Shown piece by piece: positions 1-8,772 of a stretch of 64,000 bases of DNA. Position 1 is the stretch's first letter. Each line of letters opens with the position of its first letter. Below the pieces are notes generated by a model that did no database searches, was not told the DNA's origin, and saw only the letters and a program-made list of their open reading frames with translations. The position numbers were made by a program, and so were the translations under genes. Source of the stretch: CAADGU01 sp964581605 (GTDB lineage: Bacteria; Chloroflexota; Anaerolineae; Promineifilales; Promineifilaceae); the NCBI GenBank assembly GCA_964581605.1, contig CAZOPF010000011.1, positions 16,692 through 80,691 of the forward strand, read 5' to 3'.

Positions 1-490
1 TGATGACGGCCGTATCACTATCCCCCTCATTTGCCGTACCAGGAATGTCCACATCTACCTGAATTGGCGTGCCGGCCCCGGCCGTCAGGGTGACAATATC
101 CGTTGACAAGGCGGTGCCCCAATTGGCGGCAAACGTCAGGGCAAAGGTGTCGGTGGTGGTGCCGGTGTTGCTGAGTACCAACAGGTAGGTAACAGTTTCA
201 CTGGCCGAGCCTAATTGAGCGGTCTCGCCAGACCAGGCAGCGCCGTATGTAGGCTCGCCAACAGGTGCCTGAATGGTGTGCCCGTTTATGTACGCGGCCA
301 GGGCGTTCTCGAACGAAACAGTTGTGGTGACCGGCTGTGTAACCGGGCCAGCCTGGGATGGGCGGCTACCACTGTGGGCGGCAACGGCCGTAACCAATGC
401 CTGAACAATGAACAACAATAGTCCCAAAGCGGTAACGGCCGTTATGGTTAAGGCTATCCGCCTGTTTGTGTAAGCAAATGATCGTTGCAT
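1..490 (-). CDS. Exported protein, N-terminal part (cut by window edge)
   Basis: The reading frame starts at the ATG at 490 and is open to base 1, so only about 163 residues are seen. A basic N-terminus with Arg residues is followed by a hydrophobic stretch (residues 20-36, ALGLLLFIVQALVTAV), which is a signal peptide or membrane anchor. The rest is rich in Thr, Ala and Gly. It contains SNTGTTTDTFALTF, the look of beta-sandwich repeats in bacterial surface proteins (DUF11/NEW3 type). A GGAGG lies about 15 bases before the start. It runs in the same direction as the two glycosyltransferases upstream of it. The exact family cannot be told from this fragment. Confidence 0.7.
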   Translation of the reverse strand, partial: MQRSFAYTNRRIALTITAVTALGLLLFIVQALVTAVAAHSGSRPSQAGPVTQPVTTTVSFENALAAYINGHTIQAPVGEPTYGAAWSGETAQLGSASETVTYLLVLSNTGTTTDTFALTFAANWGTALSTDIVTLTAGAGTPIQVDVDIPGTANEGDSDTAVI

Positions 491-583
491 ATCCTTATCT
501 AATCTACCTCCAAAATCCTTTGAACATGTTGTTTTTGTGCTTGAGGCTGCCAGACACAAAACGTATGAATCATATCCGCTTGA

Positions 584-2494
584 TTATTGATCGTCAAAAT
601 GTAGCCCAGTGGCCAGAGGATACGTGTCGGCCGTCTGGCCGGAAACGGGTAAGCGCCGGCCGTCAGGTGGTGTATACAAACCCACCTGCACTGCAAACGG
701 GCCATCGCTGGCGGGTAGTGGCAAAGGATGTAACTGGAGGATGCGATCACCCACTTGCAGGGAAATGGGAGCGGCATCCAGGGCATCATGTTGGGCCACA
801 AGCTCCCCCTGGGCATTCAGTAAATGCACAAAAATGGTCAGATGGTTTGGCAGCGGGTTGTTCACTTGCCACCGTGTTACCAGGTAGGCCGTATCGCCTG
901 ATTCAAGGGGCAGAAACTGGTACCCTTCCAATGTGAGCATATCGCCAAACGTGACTGGCTCTGGTAGTAACGATATTTCAGGCATGGTCGGCAGATGATA
1001 CATGGCAAAAGAAGGCGTTTGTTGGCTCCGGTAGATTGGGTCATCTGGCAGTTGCAGCATCTCTTGCAGGATGGGTGAAAGCGGAGCAAATTCGGGGATG
1101 TAGAGACGGCCGTGCCCATCCCCCGTGAACACCATCGCCCCGGCCACGCCTGGCCCGGCCTGAATCCAACGGGCATTAGTTGGGGGCACGGCCGTGCGCT
1201 GCCATGACTCCGCGTCAATTTGCTCAAAAAACGGGTCCGCCATGATGATGTCACCAGCCGGTTGGCTTTGCTCAAAACGGGCGATGTCCAGCAGGATCGC
1301 CTGATAATGGTTCAGCCGCGTCTCCTCAGCCTGCGCCCAGTGAATGAAGCCATCTTTAACTGTGCGGGCTATATTGAATGTTAGTAGAGCAAACAGTAAA
1401 CAGTAAACAGTGAACAGTAAGAGCCTGCGCCTACCACTGTAAACTGTTAACTGTTCACTGTTCACTATTAACTTCTCCACCGATATGCCAACCACCACGA
1501 ACACGGCCGGTAATGCGCCAATGAGGCGGATGGTGCTGGGGGATTGGGGCGTCAGGGCGCTGGGCAGCAGCCCCACCACCAGCCAGGTGAGCAGCAGGGC
1601 ATAGGGAAACAGGCGAATCCGCCATAGTGAAATGAGCAACCCGGCATAAAAGAACACGGCCGTGAACCAATCAAACAATGGCTTTCCAGGCAGGCCATAC
1701 GTCCAGCGCGGGTCGCCAGTGAAGCTAAACACGCCTATGGTTGCCAGCGTCGCCTCCAGTATGGGTTGGCTGTTTCCTTGCCGCAGCGCGTCCAGCGGCC
1801 CCCCTAACTGGTCTACCCGCTGCAACAGCGATGGATCACGCCACCAGGTCAGATAAAGAGGGAGGGCAACTAACACGGCCGTGCCCAATACCACCACTCC
1901 ATTTTTCACCGTTACTCGCCACTGCTTGCGTTGGGTGAGGATGAGGACGGCCGTGAGCAACACCGGCCAGAGTAACATCAGCTGTGCGGCCGTATAAGTG
2001 TACAGGCTCAACCCCAACAGCAGCCCGGCCAACCAGGGTCTCTTTTGCCAAAACCAGGCTGCCCCCACCAGAAACAACGGCTCCATGATCGGGCGAATCC
2101 CGATGCGGCTAAAGATGACCGGCCACCAGGAAATAGCCAGACCCAATCCGGCCGTGACGGCCGTGGCCAGCCCAAACTCCCGCCTGGCCCAGCGCATCGT
2201 TGCCGCCACCAGCATCATTCCCCAAAAGACGGAAGCCAGCCGCGCCTGCAAATAATTTTCGCCTAGCGCCAGATAAAACGGGATGCCCCCATAGTGATAG
2301 AGCGGTTCGTGCCCATACCCATCCCGAAAAAAAAGGGCGATATTGCCGGCCAAAATCGAAGCCGGCATACCGGCGTCCAGCACCTCGTCCTGAGAAAGGC
2401 CAGGCGGCACATCTCGCAGCAGTGCCAGCCGAAACACGGCCGCCAGTAACAGCACACCCACCATCAACCAAAGTTCACTCTGTCGTTTTGTCAT
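584..2494 (-). CDS. GT-C membrane glycosyltransferase (GT39/PMT-like)
   Basis: This is a multi-pass membrane protein of about 636 residues with the GT-C fold signature. An acidic pair, D36-E37, sits in the first outer loop (GLSQDEV), then GYGHEPLYHY and SRIGIRPIMEP. Such enzymes move sugars from polyprenyl-phosphate donors to lipid or protein acceptors outside the membrane. After the last membrane segment a hydrophilic tail of about 130 residues (from MPEISLLPEPV) resembles the tail of the glycosyltransferase at 14717. A stutter repeat at 1388-1472 is translated within the protein. I chose the ATG at 2494; a TTG at 2527 abuts the stop of the upstream gene. The acceptor is unknown. Confidence 0.85.
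   Translation of the reverse strand: MTKRQSELWLMVGVLLLAAVFRLALLRDVPPGLSQDEVLDAGMPASILAGNIALFFRDGYGHEPLYHYGGIPFYLALGENYLQARLASVFWGMMLVAATMRWARREFGLATAVTAGLGLAISWWPVIFSRIGIRPIMEPLFLVGAAWFWQKRPWLAGLLLGLSLYTYTAAQLMLLWPVLLTAVLILTQRKQWRVTVKNGVVVLGTAVLVALPLYLTWWRDPSLLQRVDQLGGPLDALRQGNSQPILEATLATIGVFSFTGDPRWTYGLPGKPLFDWFTAVFFYAGLLISLWRIRLFPYALLLTWLVVGLLPSALTPQSPSTIRLIGALPAVFVVVGISVEKLIVNSEQLTVYSGRRRLLLFTVYCLLFALLTFNIARTVKDGFIHWAQAEETRLNHYQAILLDIARFEQSQPAGDIIMADPFFEQIDAESWQRTAVPPTNARWIQAGPGVAGAMVFTGDGHGRLYIPEFAPLSPILQEMLQLPDDPIYRSQQTPSFAMYHLPTMPEISLLPEPVTFGDMLTLEGYQFLPLESGDTAYLVTRWQVNNPLPNHLTIFVHLLNAQGELVAQHDALDAAPISLQVGDRILQLHPLPLPASDGPFAVQVGLYTPPDGRRLPVSGQTADTYPLATGLHFDDQ
1388..1472. repeat. Stutter repeat inside a glycosyltransferase gene
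   Basis: The left arm reiterates AACAGTAAACAGTAAACAG and the right arm its complement (ACTGTTAACTGTTCACTG), separated by about 20 bases. The element is in phase and encodes NSEQLTVYS on one side and LLLFTVYCLLFALLTFN on the other, so part of a predicted membrane helix derives from the repeat. Confidence 0.8.
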
Positions 2495-2527
2495 GTCTGA
2501 CGATGAGGTAATTGCGTATTTTCCCAA

Positions 2528-4288
2528 TTACTCAACTACATAAATGAGTATCGAATACCCCACCCGGTCATCCGGCTCTCTGGTCCGGAACCAGGGGTAC
2601 ACATTTTTGCTTGCCCAGTGAGATTCCCACAGGCTGCTGGCGCTGATAGCATAGATACCTGGTTCAGGCTGTGCCGGATCAAAAGGGGGCGAACTCCACA
2701 AGGAATAAAATTCGGGGCGGGGGAAGCCGGGCATTGGCTCATAAGGTAGGCCATAATAGGCGGGATCGGCCGTGCCAAACCAGCCCAGTTTCACCGAGTC
2801 CACCCCGTTTTCCGCCATCCAGATTTGCAGCCGCCGCAAATCCTGACCCCAATCAATGTTACTATCGGCCAGCAAACGTGGGCCATTTTCCGGCCCACCG
2901 GCCGCTGCGTTGAAGAAGCTAAGATAGTGAGGATGGATGGTGAGGGTTTCCAGCAGCAAGAGCAGGGGGAGGGCGTAGACCGTAATCCGTAAAACGTAAG
3001 TGGTAATCGGTGAGCGGTAATCAGAGTTGCGTTTCCACTTGCCACTTGCCACTTGCCACCTGCTACCTGCCCCTAATCCACTTATGAGAACCAACAATAA
3101 GGGTAGGATGGGCAGCAGATGGCGGTAGCCGATGTTGACGCCGCTCCACATGCTGAGGGCAACATAGTAGAGGCCAGGGATGAGCAAGTAGAGGGCGTTT
3201 CGCCGGGTGTGTGGCCGCCAGAGGAGCACGGCCGTAGCCACCGGCAGACTAATGAGAATTGCCAGGGGGGTTTTTACCAGGAAGGCGATGGGGAAGTAGA
3301 GCAGAAAGCCCTGGTCTGAAAATTCGCCGAGCAGAAAAGCCGCACGGCCACCCCGGCTGACATTGAGAATTTGATCTAGCCCGGCCCAAAAGGTGGGCAT
3401 GGGGCCGCTCCATTTGTTTAGGAAATGCAGCGCCTCTGAAGGAAATCGGAACGGCCCCCATTCAAAGCCGAAAATGGCCCAGGTGATGAATAAAGCCAGA
3501 GGTACGGCCGTGCCCAGCTGCCCCACCCGCCGTAGAGCACCTCGCCAGTACGGGCCGGTTTGGGCTGGATAAAGCGGTAAAAGGGCCAGTAACCCCAGAA
3601 CAGGCAGAAAGCCCAATGCAGAAAGTTTGCTGCCAAAAGCCAGCCCCAACGCCACACCACCCCCCAACCAGCGCGGCCAATGCCATGCGGCCGTTTGCCA
3701 CAGCCGCCACAACAAGTAAATGGTGAGAAAGCTAAAAAGCGCCCCACCCAGATCAGTGGTAATGAGACGGCCGTGCGCCAGGATATTTGGCTCAAACAGC
3801 AGCAAAAAAAACGCCAACAGCCCGGCCGGTTGCCCCCATAACTCTCGCGCAAAGTGGAAGCCGGCCAGTGCCAGAAAAATAGTCAGGAAAACAACCGGCA
3901 GCCGCCCCAAGAAGATCATGCGCGTCACATCATGGTTGGCGTGCCATAGAAACTGCTCGGCAAAGAGATACCAGTAAATGTCCGGTGGGGCCAATTCCCG
4001 CCAACTGGCATGGTCGAATGGGACAACGACATCAGGCAGGGTAAGCAGCAGCAGGGCGCTGAGGCTGTTGATGAGCGGCGGATGTTCCAGGCTGAGGCGG
4101 GGGTCGCCGCCCGAGCGCAAAAAGGCGATACCCCGCGCCAGATGATTTTGCTCATCCATCGTGGGGCTGTCCAGCACCAGGCTGTTCAGCGCCAGCCCGA
4201 AAAAGAGGAGGATAAGGGATACGGCCCAAAGCAGCTTTAGGTTAGCCATCCAGACGGCCGATGTGGAGTAGGTGCGCCCTTTTGCCAT
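2528..4288 (-). CDS. GT-C membrane glycosyltransferase (GT39/ArnT-like)
   Basis: About 586 residues with many membrane segments. GT39 landmarks appear in order: the acidic pair D45-E46 in TMDEQNH, LSLEHPPLIN, EPNILAHGRLITTDLGG, FLLGEFSDQG, and SNIDWGQDLRRL near the C-terminus. These match dolichyl-phosphate-mannose/undecaprenyl-sugar transferases. The frame is open to a TTG at 4477, but that would overlap the divergent kinase gene; the ATG at 4288 (MAKGRTYS) fits the first membrane helix. It lies 33 bases upstream of the next GT-C gene, probably in one operon. A stutter element at 2976-3070 is translated as a hydrophilic insert followed by a helix. Confidence 0.87.
   Translation of the reverse strand: MAKGRTYSTSAVWMANLKLLWAVSLILLFFGLALNSLVLDSPTMDEQNHLARGIAFLRSGGDPRLSLEHPPLINSLSALLLLTLPDVVVPFDHASWRELAPPDIYWYLFAEQFLWHANHDVTRMIFLGRLPVVFLTIFLALAGFHFARELWGQPAGLLAFFLLLFEPNILAHGRLITTDLGGALFSFLTIYLLWRLWQTAAWHWPRWLGGGVALGLAFGSKLSALGFLPVLGLLALLPLYPAQTGPYWRGALRRVGQLGTAVPLALFITWAIFGFEWGPFRFPSEALHFLNKWSGPMPTFWAGLDQILNVSRGGRAAFLLGEFSDQGFLLYFPIAFLVKTPLAILISLPVATAVLLWRPHTRRNALYLLIPGLYYVALSMWSGVNIGYRHLLPILPLLLVLISGLGAGSRWQVASGKWKRNSDYRSPITTYVLRITVYALPLLLLLETLTIHPHYLSFFNAAAGGPENGPRLLADSNIDWGQDLRRLQIWMAENGVDSVKLGWFGTADPAYYGLPYEPMPGFPRPEFYSLWSSPPFDPAQPEPGIYAISASSLWESHWASKNVYPWFRTREPDDRVGYSILIYVVE
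2976..3070. repeat. Stutter repeat inside a glycosyltransferase gene
   Basis: Two word families sit side by side: CCGTAATCCGTAAAACGTAA / GGTAATCGGTGAGCGGTAAT, then CCACTTGCCACTTGCCACTT. They encode a lysine/arginine-containing segment (GKWKRNSDYRSPITTYVL) that interrupts the usual run between membrane helices. The second word is also found at 22788-22857. Confidence 0.75.
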
Positions 4289-4449
4289 AGCGGGCGGATT
4301 ATATGCCGGGCTAACATGAAAGTGAAAACTACGGTTCGCTGCTTGAAGAAACTGCCCATACCCATCCTTTACCAAACCGGGTATACTTAAAGCACTGATG
4401 AGTGAAGCTACCCTAACAACTCTGTATTGGCTCCCTGGTTCAAAAGCCC

Positions 4450-7140
4450 ATGACAGATCAAGCGGCAGCGCCTGCAAATAAACCGCAATCCCCCTCAGGA
4501 ACGCCTCCGGAACAGCAACCCACTTCCCTCCTTATTGCCAACCGGTATCAGGTGGCAAATCGCCTTGTGGGTGGCATGGGTATTGTCTACCTGTGTAATG
4601 ATCGCATTACCCATGACCTGGTAGCCCTCAAAACATTCAAACCGGAATATATCTCTTCCCGACCTGCTCGTGATCTTTTCTTGCGTGAGGGCACAATGTG
4701 GGTGGAACTGGGCAAACACCCCAACATTGTTCAGGCTTATCGTGTGGAACGGATTGGCGACGGCCGTGAAGTGTACCTCGTCCTCGAATGGGTGCAGCAG
4801 CCAGAAGGCAAACGCACCCCCTCCCTGCGCTCCTGGCTGCGCAAAGGCAAACCCCTTCCCCTGGAACAGGCCATCTTATTTGCTCTGCATGTGGCCAGAG
4901 GCATGAAATATGCCACCAAAAAAATACCGGGACTCGTCCACCGAGACCTCAAACCAGAAAATATCCTGATTGGCGTGAATGGGCAGGCTCGTGTCACCGA
5001 CTTTGGCCTGGCCAGTACCCTTAGCAGCCTGGGTAAAGATAGCGGTGCCGCCACATTGGATGATCTGCCTGAGCTATTCAACCGCACCCAACTGACACAG
5101 GGTGCGGCCGGCACCCCCCTCTACATGGCCCCGGAGCAATGGCTTCAGCTCAAGCTAGACGCACGTGCCGATATTTATGCCCTGGGTTGTATTTTTTATG
5201 AGATGGTCACCGGCCGTTTTGCGGCCGAAGGCAAAGAGCGGGAAGAGCTGAAGGAAATTCACCTCAAAGGGCAAATCAAATCACCAGACAGTTCCCTCCC
5301 TCGTGATATTCACCTGTTCCTGCAAAAATGTCTGGCTCTTAAACCAATTGAACGCTATCCCAGTTGGAAAGAAGTAGAAAGCGCCCTTACGGGCATGTAT
5401 ACCATCATCTTCGGCAAACCTGCCCCGGAGGAGCGCATTGACCAGGAAGATTCCCGCGAAGAAAGATTGCGTGCCGCGCACTCTTACAATACGATGGGCC
5501 TCTCCTATTTTGACATTGGCAAGCTGGACGTCGCAGTGATGTATTTTGAGCAGGTTGTGAATATCGCCCGCCGCGAAAACGCGCCGGAAGTGGAAGGTAT
5601 GGGTTTGGGCAACCTCGGCCGTGTCTATACTGCCCTCGGTTACATAGAACGCGCCATCGAATTTCACGAGGAACATCTCACCATTGCCCACCAACTGCGT
5701 GACCGCGCCCAGGAAGGATTTGCATTGGGTAATCTAGGGCGTGCTTACCGCCACTCCCGCGAACCAGAAAAGTCTATCCGTTACCATGAACGCGAACTGC
5801 ACATTGCCCATGAACTGGCTGACCGTTTCAAAGAAGCGGCCGCCTTGCACAGCCTGGGTGAATCATACCGACAGGTGGGAAATGCGGAAAAAGCCGTCGC
5901 CTACTATAAACAATCATTAGCCATTGCCCGTGATATTGGCGACCGTACCCGTGTGGAACGCATTCTCAACAGCATGGGCAAGTTTTACCTCGGCCGGGGC
6001 GAGTCTAAAGAAGCCGTAACTCTCTTCAAACAGACGTTGGAAATTGCCCGGCAAATTGGTGACCGGGTAGGTGAGGGCGAGGCCTGGGGCAACCTGGGTA
6101 TGTTGTATGAAGAAATGGGTAAACCCGACCGCGCTCTGGAGTTCTACCAAACTGCCCTCACGATTTCTAAAGAAAGCAAAGACCTGAATACGCTTTTTCG
6201 CAATCTCATGCGCCTGGGTAATCTGTATTTGAGCCAGAATCACATCCCGGAAGCGGGCGATTATCTCCTGCTGGCACTGGACACCGCTCTGGAAATGAGC
6301 GACCAGAATCGGGAAATGGAGGCACGTTTCAAATTGGGCATTGTCCTGAAGGAACGAGGCGAATACTTTGAGGCGGCCCGTTTGCAGCGGCAGGCGTTGC
6401 GTCTGGCCCAGGAAATGGGCAACCAGGAACAGGAAGAAAAATCACTGCTTGAGTTGAGCCGCGCTTATGAAGCATGGGGGGATTGGGGACGGGCAATTGA
6501 TTATCTGATGCAAACCCTGTATATGCTAGAAAAACGCAATGACACGCGGGAAATGGCTCGCTATTATGCCCAGCTGGCTGCGTTATATCGCAAATCGGCC
6601 CAATGGAAGCCGGCTCTGGAACTATATGACAAGGCGTTAGAGCTGGCCCGCTTTGCCCATGATTTGCCGCTGGAAGTGGAACTGCTTAATCATATCGCCT
6701 CCACACTGCATGAATCGAATGACTCCAAACTGGCACTGACCCGTTTGAAGGAGGCGCTCGACCTGGCAAAGAGCCAGAATTATGATGTTGGGGAGGCGGC
6801 GACTCTAAGCAATTTGGGGCTGGTCCACCATGAGACGGGCAATAAGCGCACGGCCGTGAGCCATTTGGAGAAGGCGGTATCTGTGGCGAAAAAGTCAAAA
6901 CGCAGCAACAGTGTTGCCTCGGCCAGTTATAAGTTGGCCAAGGTGCTGGTGGAGCAAGAGCGGTGGGACAAAGCCGAACCTCATGCACAACAGGCTTATC
7001 AGCTTTACCGAAGAATGGGCAAAACGCAGATGGCTGACACATTGTCCCAACTGTTGGCTGATATTGAGAAAAATAAGGGGCGTTCGACGGGCTTTTTTAC
7101 CACCGATTTCTTGCGTTCGTCGGGGGGGTCTTCAACATAA
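4450..7140 (+). CDS. Ser/Thr protein kinase with TPR array
   Basis: The first ~320 residues are a Hanks-type kinase. They show the ATP lysine K61 (VALK), catalytic HRDLKPEN (D166), DFG 184-186, and the activation segment end GTPLYMAPEQ followed by DARADIYALG. The glycine loop is short: it reads VGGMG without the usual first glycine. The remaining ~540 residues are tandem tetratricopeptide repeats of the 40-residue LGN-like type (for example GNLGRVYTALGYIERAIEFH), so this looks like a cytoplasmic kinase with a large protein-binding scaffold. No membrane segment is seen. It is divergent from the GT-C operon, and its 3' end meets hisE head-on. No ribosome-binding site is evident at this ATG. Confidence 0.92.
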   Translation: MTDQAAAPANKPQSPSGTPPEQQPTSLLIANRYQVANRLVGGMGIVYLCNDRITHDLVALKTFKPEYISSRPARDLFLREGTMWVELGKHPNIVQAYRVERIGDGREVYLVLEWVQQPEGKRTPSLRSWLRKGKPLPLEQAILFALHVARGMKYATKKIPGLVHRDLKPENILIGVNGQARVTDFGLASTLSSLGKDSGAATLDDLPELFNRTQLTQGAAGTPLYMAPEQWLQLKLDARADIYALGCIFYEMVTGRFAAEGKEREELKEIHLKGQIKSPDSSLPRDIHLFLQKCLALKPIERYPSWKEVESALTGMYTIIFGKPAPEERIDQEDSREERLRAAHSYNTMGLSYFDIGKLDVAVMYFEQVVNIARRENAPEVEGMGLGNLGRVYTALGYIERAIEFHEEHLTIAHQLRDRAQEGFALGNLGRAYRHSREPEKSIRYHERELHIAHELADRFKEAAALHSLGESYRQVGNAEKAVAYYKQSLAIARDIGDRTRVERILNSMGKFYLGRGESKEAVTLFKQTLEIARQIGDRVGEGEAWGNLGMLYEEMGKPDRALEFYQTALTISKESKDLNTLFRNLMRLGNLYLSQNHIPEAGDYLLLALDTALEMSDQNREMEARFKLGIVLKERGEYFEAARLQRQALRLAQEMGNQEQEEKSLLELSRAYEAWGDWGRAIDYLMQTLYMLEKRNDTREMARYYAQLAALYRKSAQWKPALELYDKALELARFAHDLPLEVELLNHIASTLHESNDSKLALTRLKEALDLAKSQNYDVGEAATLSNLGLVHHETGNKRTAVSHLEKAVSVAKKSKRSNSVASASYKLAKVLVEQERWDKAEPHAQQAYQLYRRMGKTQMADTLSQLLADIEKNKGRSTGFFTTDFLRSSGGSST

Positions 7141-7160
7141 TTGAGCAAATTACTCAATTA
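7138..7160. terminator. Hairpin spanning both stop codons of convergent genes
   Basis: TAATTGAG and CTCAATTA form a perfect 8-bp stem with a 7-base loop. The kinase stop codon (7138-7140) and the hisE stop codon (7150-7152 on the other strand) both lie in it. It probably ends transcription from both sides, though neither side has a T-run. Confidence 0.45.
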
Positions 7161-7452
7161 GCGGCTCATCTGGTTTATGCCGCCGGGCGAGTTCCTGGCA
7201 CACATCGTGCCAGGTCAGGTCGTAGGCGGCTAATAATACCAGCAGGTGGAAGGTGAGATCGGCGGCCTCTTCCACAATCCGCTTTTTCCCCTGCCCTTTG
7301 GCGGCCAAAATCAGTTCCACGGCTTCTTCGCCCACCTTTTTAACAATCTCGTCCTCACCGGCCGTGAACAGGCTGTTGGTGTATGAACCTGGTTTAGGAT
7401 GTAATTTCCGGTCTTGAATTAACGCAAACAATCTCTCCGCAAAATCGCTCAT
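7150..7452 (-). CDS. hisE: Phosphoribosyl-ATP pyrophosphatase
   Basis: This 100-residue protein has the full HisE pattern: PGSYTNSLFTAGEDEIVKKVGEEAVELILAAK, then EEAADLTFHLLVLL. The Glu/Asp residues of these all-alpha helices bind Mg and the pyrophosphate. It converts PR-ATP to PR-AMP in histidine synthesis. It is the monofunctional form, not fused to HisI, and no other his gene is in the window. AAAGG sits 6 bases before the ATG. It converges on the kinase gene. Confidence 0.93.
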   Translation of the reverse strand: MSDFAERLFALIQDRKLHPKPGSYTNSLFTAGEDEIVKKVGEEAVELILAAKGQGKKRIVEEAADLTFHLLVLLAAYDLTWHDVCQELARRHKPDEPLIE

Positions 7453-7561
7453 CTTTTGCCTTTAAGTTACAAAGAATAGGTTCGCTCTTAATCATAGAAC
7501 GGACGGTGTCAGCTTTGATATCCATTGTAACTGACTTACCGATAGGAACAACTCGAGCCAT
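7394..7561 (-). CDS. Possible small protein, 55 aa
   Basis: A frame starting at an ATG at 7561 (MARVVPIGKSVTMDIKADTV...) is preceded by AAAAGGTGG and ends inside hisE in a different frame. It would fill the gap between the flavin-fold gene and hisE. No family is recognised. Against it: it overlaps hisE by about 59 bases and has only one line of support. It may be chance. Confidence 0.25.
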   Translation of the reverse strand: MARVVPIGKSVTMDIKADTVRSMIKSEPILCNLKAKDERFCGEIVCVNSRPEITS

Positions 7562-7585
7562 GTTCCACCTTTTGTAGATGTTATT

Positions 7586-8071
7586 TCACCCAACACCAAC
7601 GACCGCCCGGCCGCGTGCCTTTTCAGGGTAGCGCATGTCCATCAGGGAGACGCCCACGCCGTAAGTGATGAATTCGCCGACAGGTTTTACCTGAATGACG
7701 GCCGTCTCTGCCATCACATCCACATCCAATTCCAGGCCACGAAAGAGCGGTTTGAGGGCATCAGCTGGCAAATCAGCCGGGGTCAATATGGTCGCTTCGC
7801 CGGCAAAGGTGATAGTTGCTGCTGGAATTTTGATCCAGGGCATAATGGCAATGCGTTTATGGATGGGAATGGTGAGGGAAACATGCGGGTTTTGAGCGAT
7901 GTGGCGTACTTTCCAGGCAGATTTGTTCGAGCTAATGAGCAGGGTACGGCCGTAAACTGTGTACACTACCCCTACTGTCCGGGCCTCACCCCGGGCTGTT
8001 ACCATGCCCAATACGGCAAATAGCTGCTGCTCCACTTCCTGCCAGACCTTTTGTGTATTTAATTCCATCAT
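7586..8071 (-). CDS. Pyridoxamine 5'-phosphate oxidase-like (FMN split-barrel) protein
   Basis: About 161 residues with the split-barrel pattern: LGMVTARGEARTVGVVYTVYGRTLLISS, then KVRHIAQNPHVSLTIPI, a Trp-containing loop, and ITFAGEATIL. Such proteins bind FMN or F420 and reduce or oxidise small substrates, or bind haem. The exact substrate cannot be told. The frame continues upstream to 8152, but that stretch is the translated half copy of a dispersed repeat. The ATG at 8071 has AAAAGGGG about 10 bases upstream and was chosen. Confidence 0.75.
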   Translation of the reverse strand: MMELNTQKVWQEVEQQLFAVLGMVTARGEARTVGVVYTVYGRTLLISSNKSAWKVRHIAQNPHVSLTIPIHKRIAIMPWIKIPAATITFAGEATILTPADLPADALKPLFRGLELDVDVMAETAVIQVKPVGEFITYGVGVSLMDMRYPEKARGRAVVGVG

Positions 8072-8086
8072 AATCAACACCCCTTT

Positions 8087-8140
8087 TAGTAACCGTGCAG
8101 TAATTATGTAATTGAGTAATTTGGTAATTAGCCGCTTCAA
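8087..8140 (-). repeat. Half copy of the 106-110-bp dispersed element
   Basis: This matches the right half of the element seen at 11716, 39295, 52460 and 57258, but in the reverse direction: the end TGCACGGTTAC, then AATTACTCAATTAC, then the central AAGCGGCTAATTACC. The left half is absent. It lies just upstream of the flavin-fold gene and forms its false N-terminal extension. Confidence 0.8.
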
Positions 8141-8226
8141 TATGAGTGTCACGTAGCCGGTGATTCACGTCCAGTGTCAGGTGTCAAGAAGTTCGCCTGA
8201 CAATTGGCACATGCCCCTTGCCTGGC

Positions 8227-8715
8227 TCATTCACTCGCTTTCTGCGCTTGCAGCCGTTTGTGGGCCGTTTGGTAGTGGCCTACGGCCGGGACATGTTGCA
8301 TCACCGCGCCCAGGCCAAACCGCGGCATATTTCCGTAGACACATTCATAACTCCCTGGCTCTACCACATATGTCTCATGCCAGATACCCACACTGCCATC
8401 ATCCCCTACAGCCTGGTTGAACCGCTTCCAGGCTGGCAGATGCGGGTCGCCTGGATGGCGGGCAAATGCCTCTAAATCTGCAAAAGATCGCCAATAAGAG
8501 ACAAGCAGTGGCATCCGCCAGGCAATGAAAAAGTGCCCGCCTAAAAACCCTTTTTCAGGGTATTTGTATAAAGTTTCAATCATGGCGGGCATTGCTCTTA
8601 AGACCGGCAGCCATTGGCGCACGGCCGCCAGCCGGTTGATGCGCATGCCAATGAGAAAAACAACAAAAGGGTCCGCTGTAACGGCCGTGTAGCGACCATT
8701 AAAAATGTGAGCCAT
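8227..8715 (-). CDS. DUF4188 family protein
   Basis: About 162 residues matching DUF4188 along its length: DPFVVFLIGMRINRL, WLPVLRAMPAMIETL, PLLVSYWRSFADLEAFAR, GIWHETYVVEPGSYECVYGNMP. The family has a ferredoxin-like dimeric alpha/beta barrel fold related to monooxygenases; its reaction is not established. A TTG lies four codons upstream, but the ATG at 8715 has GGAGG five bases before it. It follows a TetR gene, and a copy of the predicted TetR operator lies 28 bases before this start, so it is probably the regulated target. Confidence 0.85.
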   Translation of the reverse strand: MAHIFNGRYTAVTADPFVVFLIGMRINRLAAVRQWLPVLRAMPAMIETLYKYPEKGFLGGHFFIAWRMPLLVSYWRSFADLEAFARHPGDPHLPAWKRFNQAVGDDGSVGIWHETYVVEPGSYECVYGNMPRFGLGAVMQHVPAVGHYQTAHKRLQAQKASE

Positions 8716-8742
8716 ATTAACCTCCAAACAAGAGTCAGTACC

Positions 8743-8755
8743 CGAACATTGTTCA
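8743..8755. promoter_or_regulatory. Predicted TetR operator upstream of DUF4188 gene
   Basis: CGAACATTGTTCA is a near-perfect 6-1-6 inverted repeat. It shares 12 of 13 bases with the site upstream of the tetR gene at 9397-9409. It lies between the tetR stop and the DUF4188 start, which fits separate control of the second gene. Confidence 0.7.
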
Positions 8756-8772
8756 GATTACTGCAAAAAAAA

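Noticed and set aside
8160..8475. Two plus-strand frames of about 85 codons opposite DUF4188
   Set aside because: They are antisense to a conserved gene with its own ribosome-binding site and operator.
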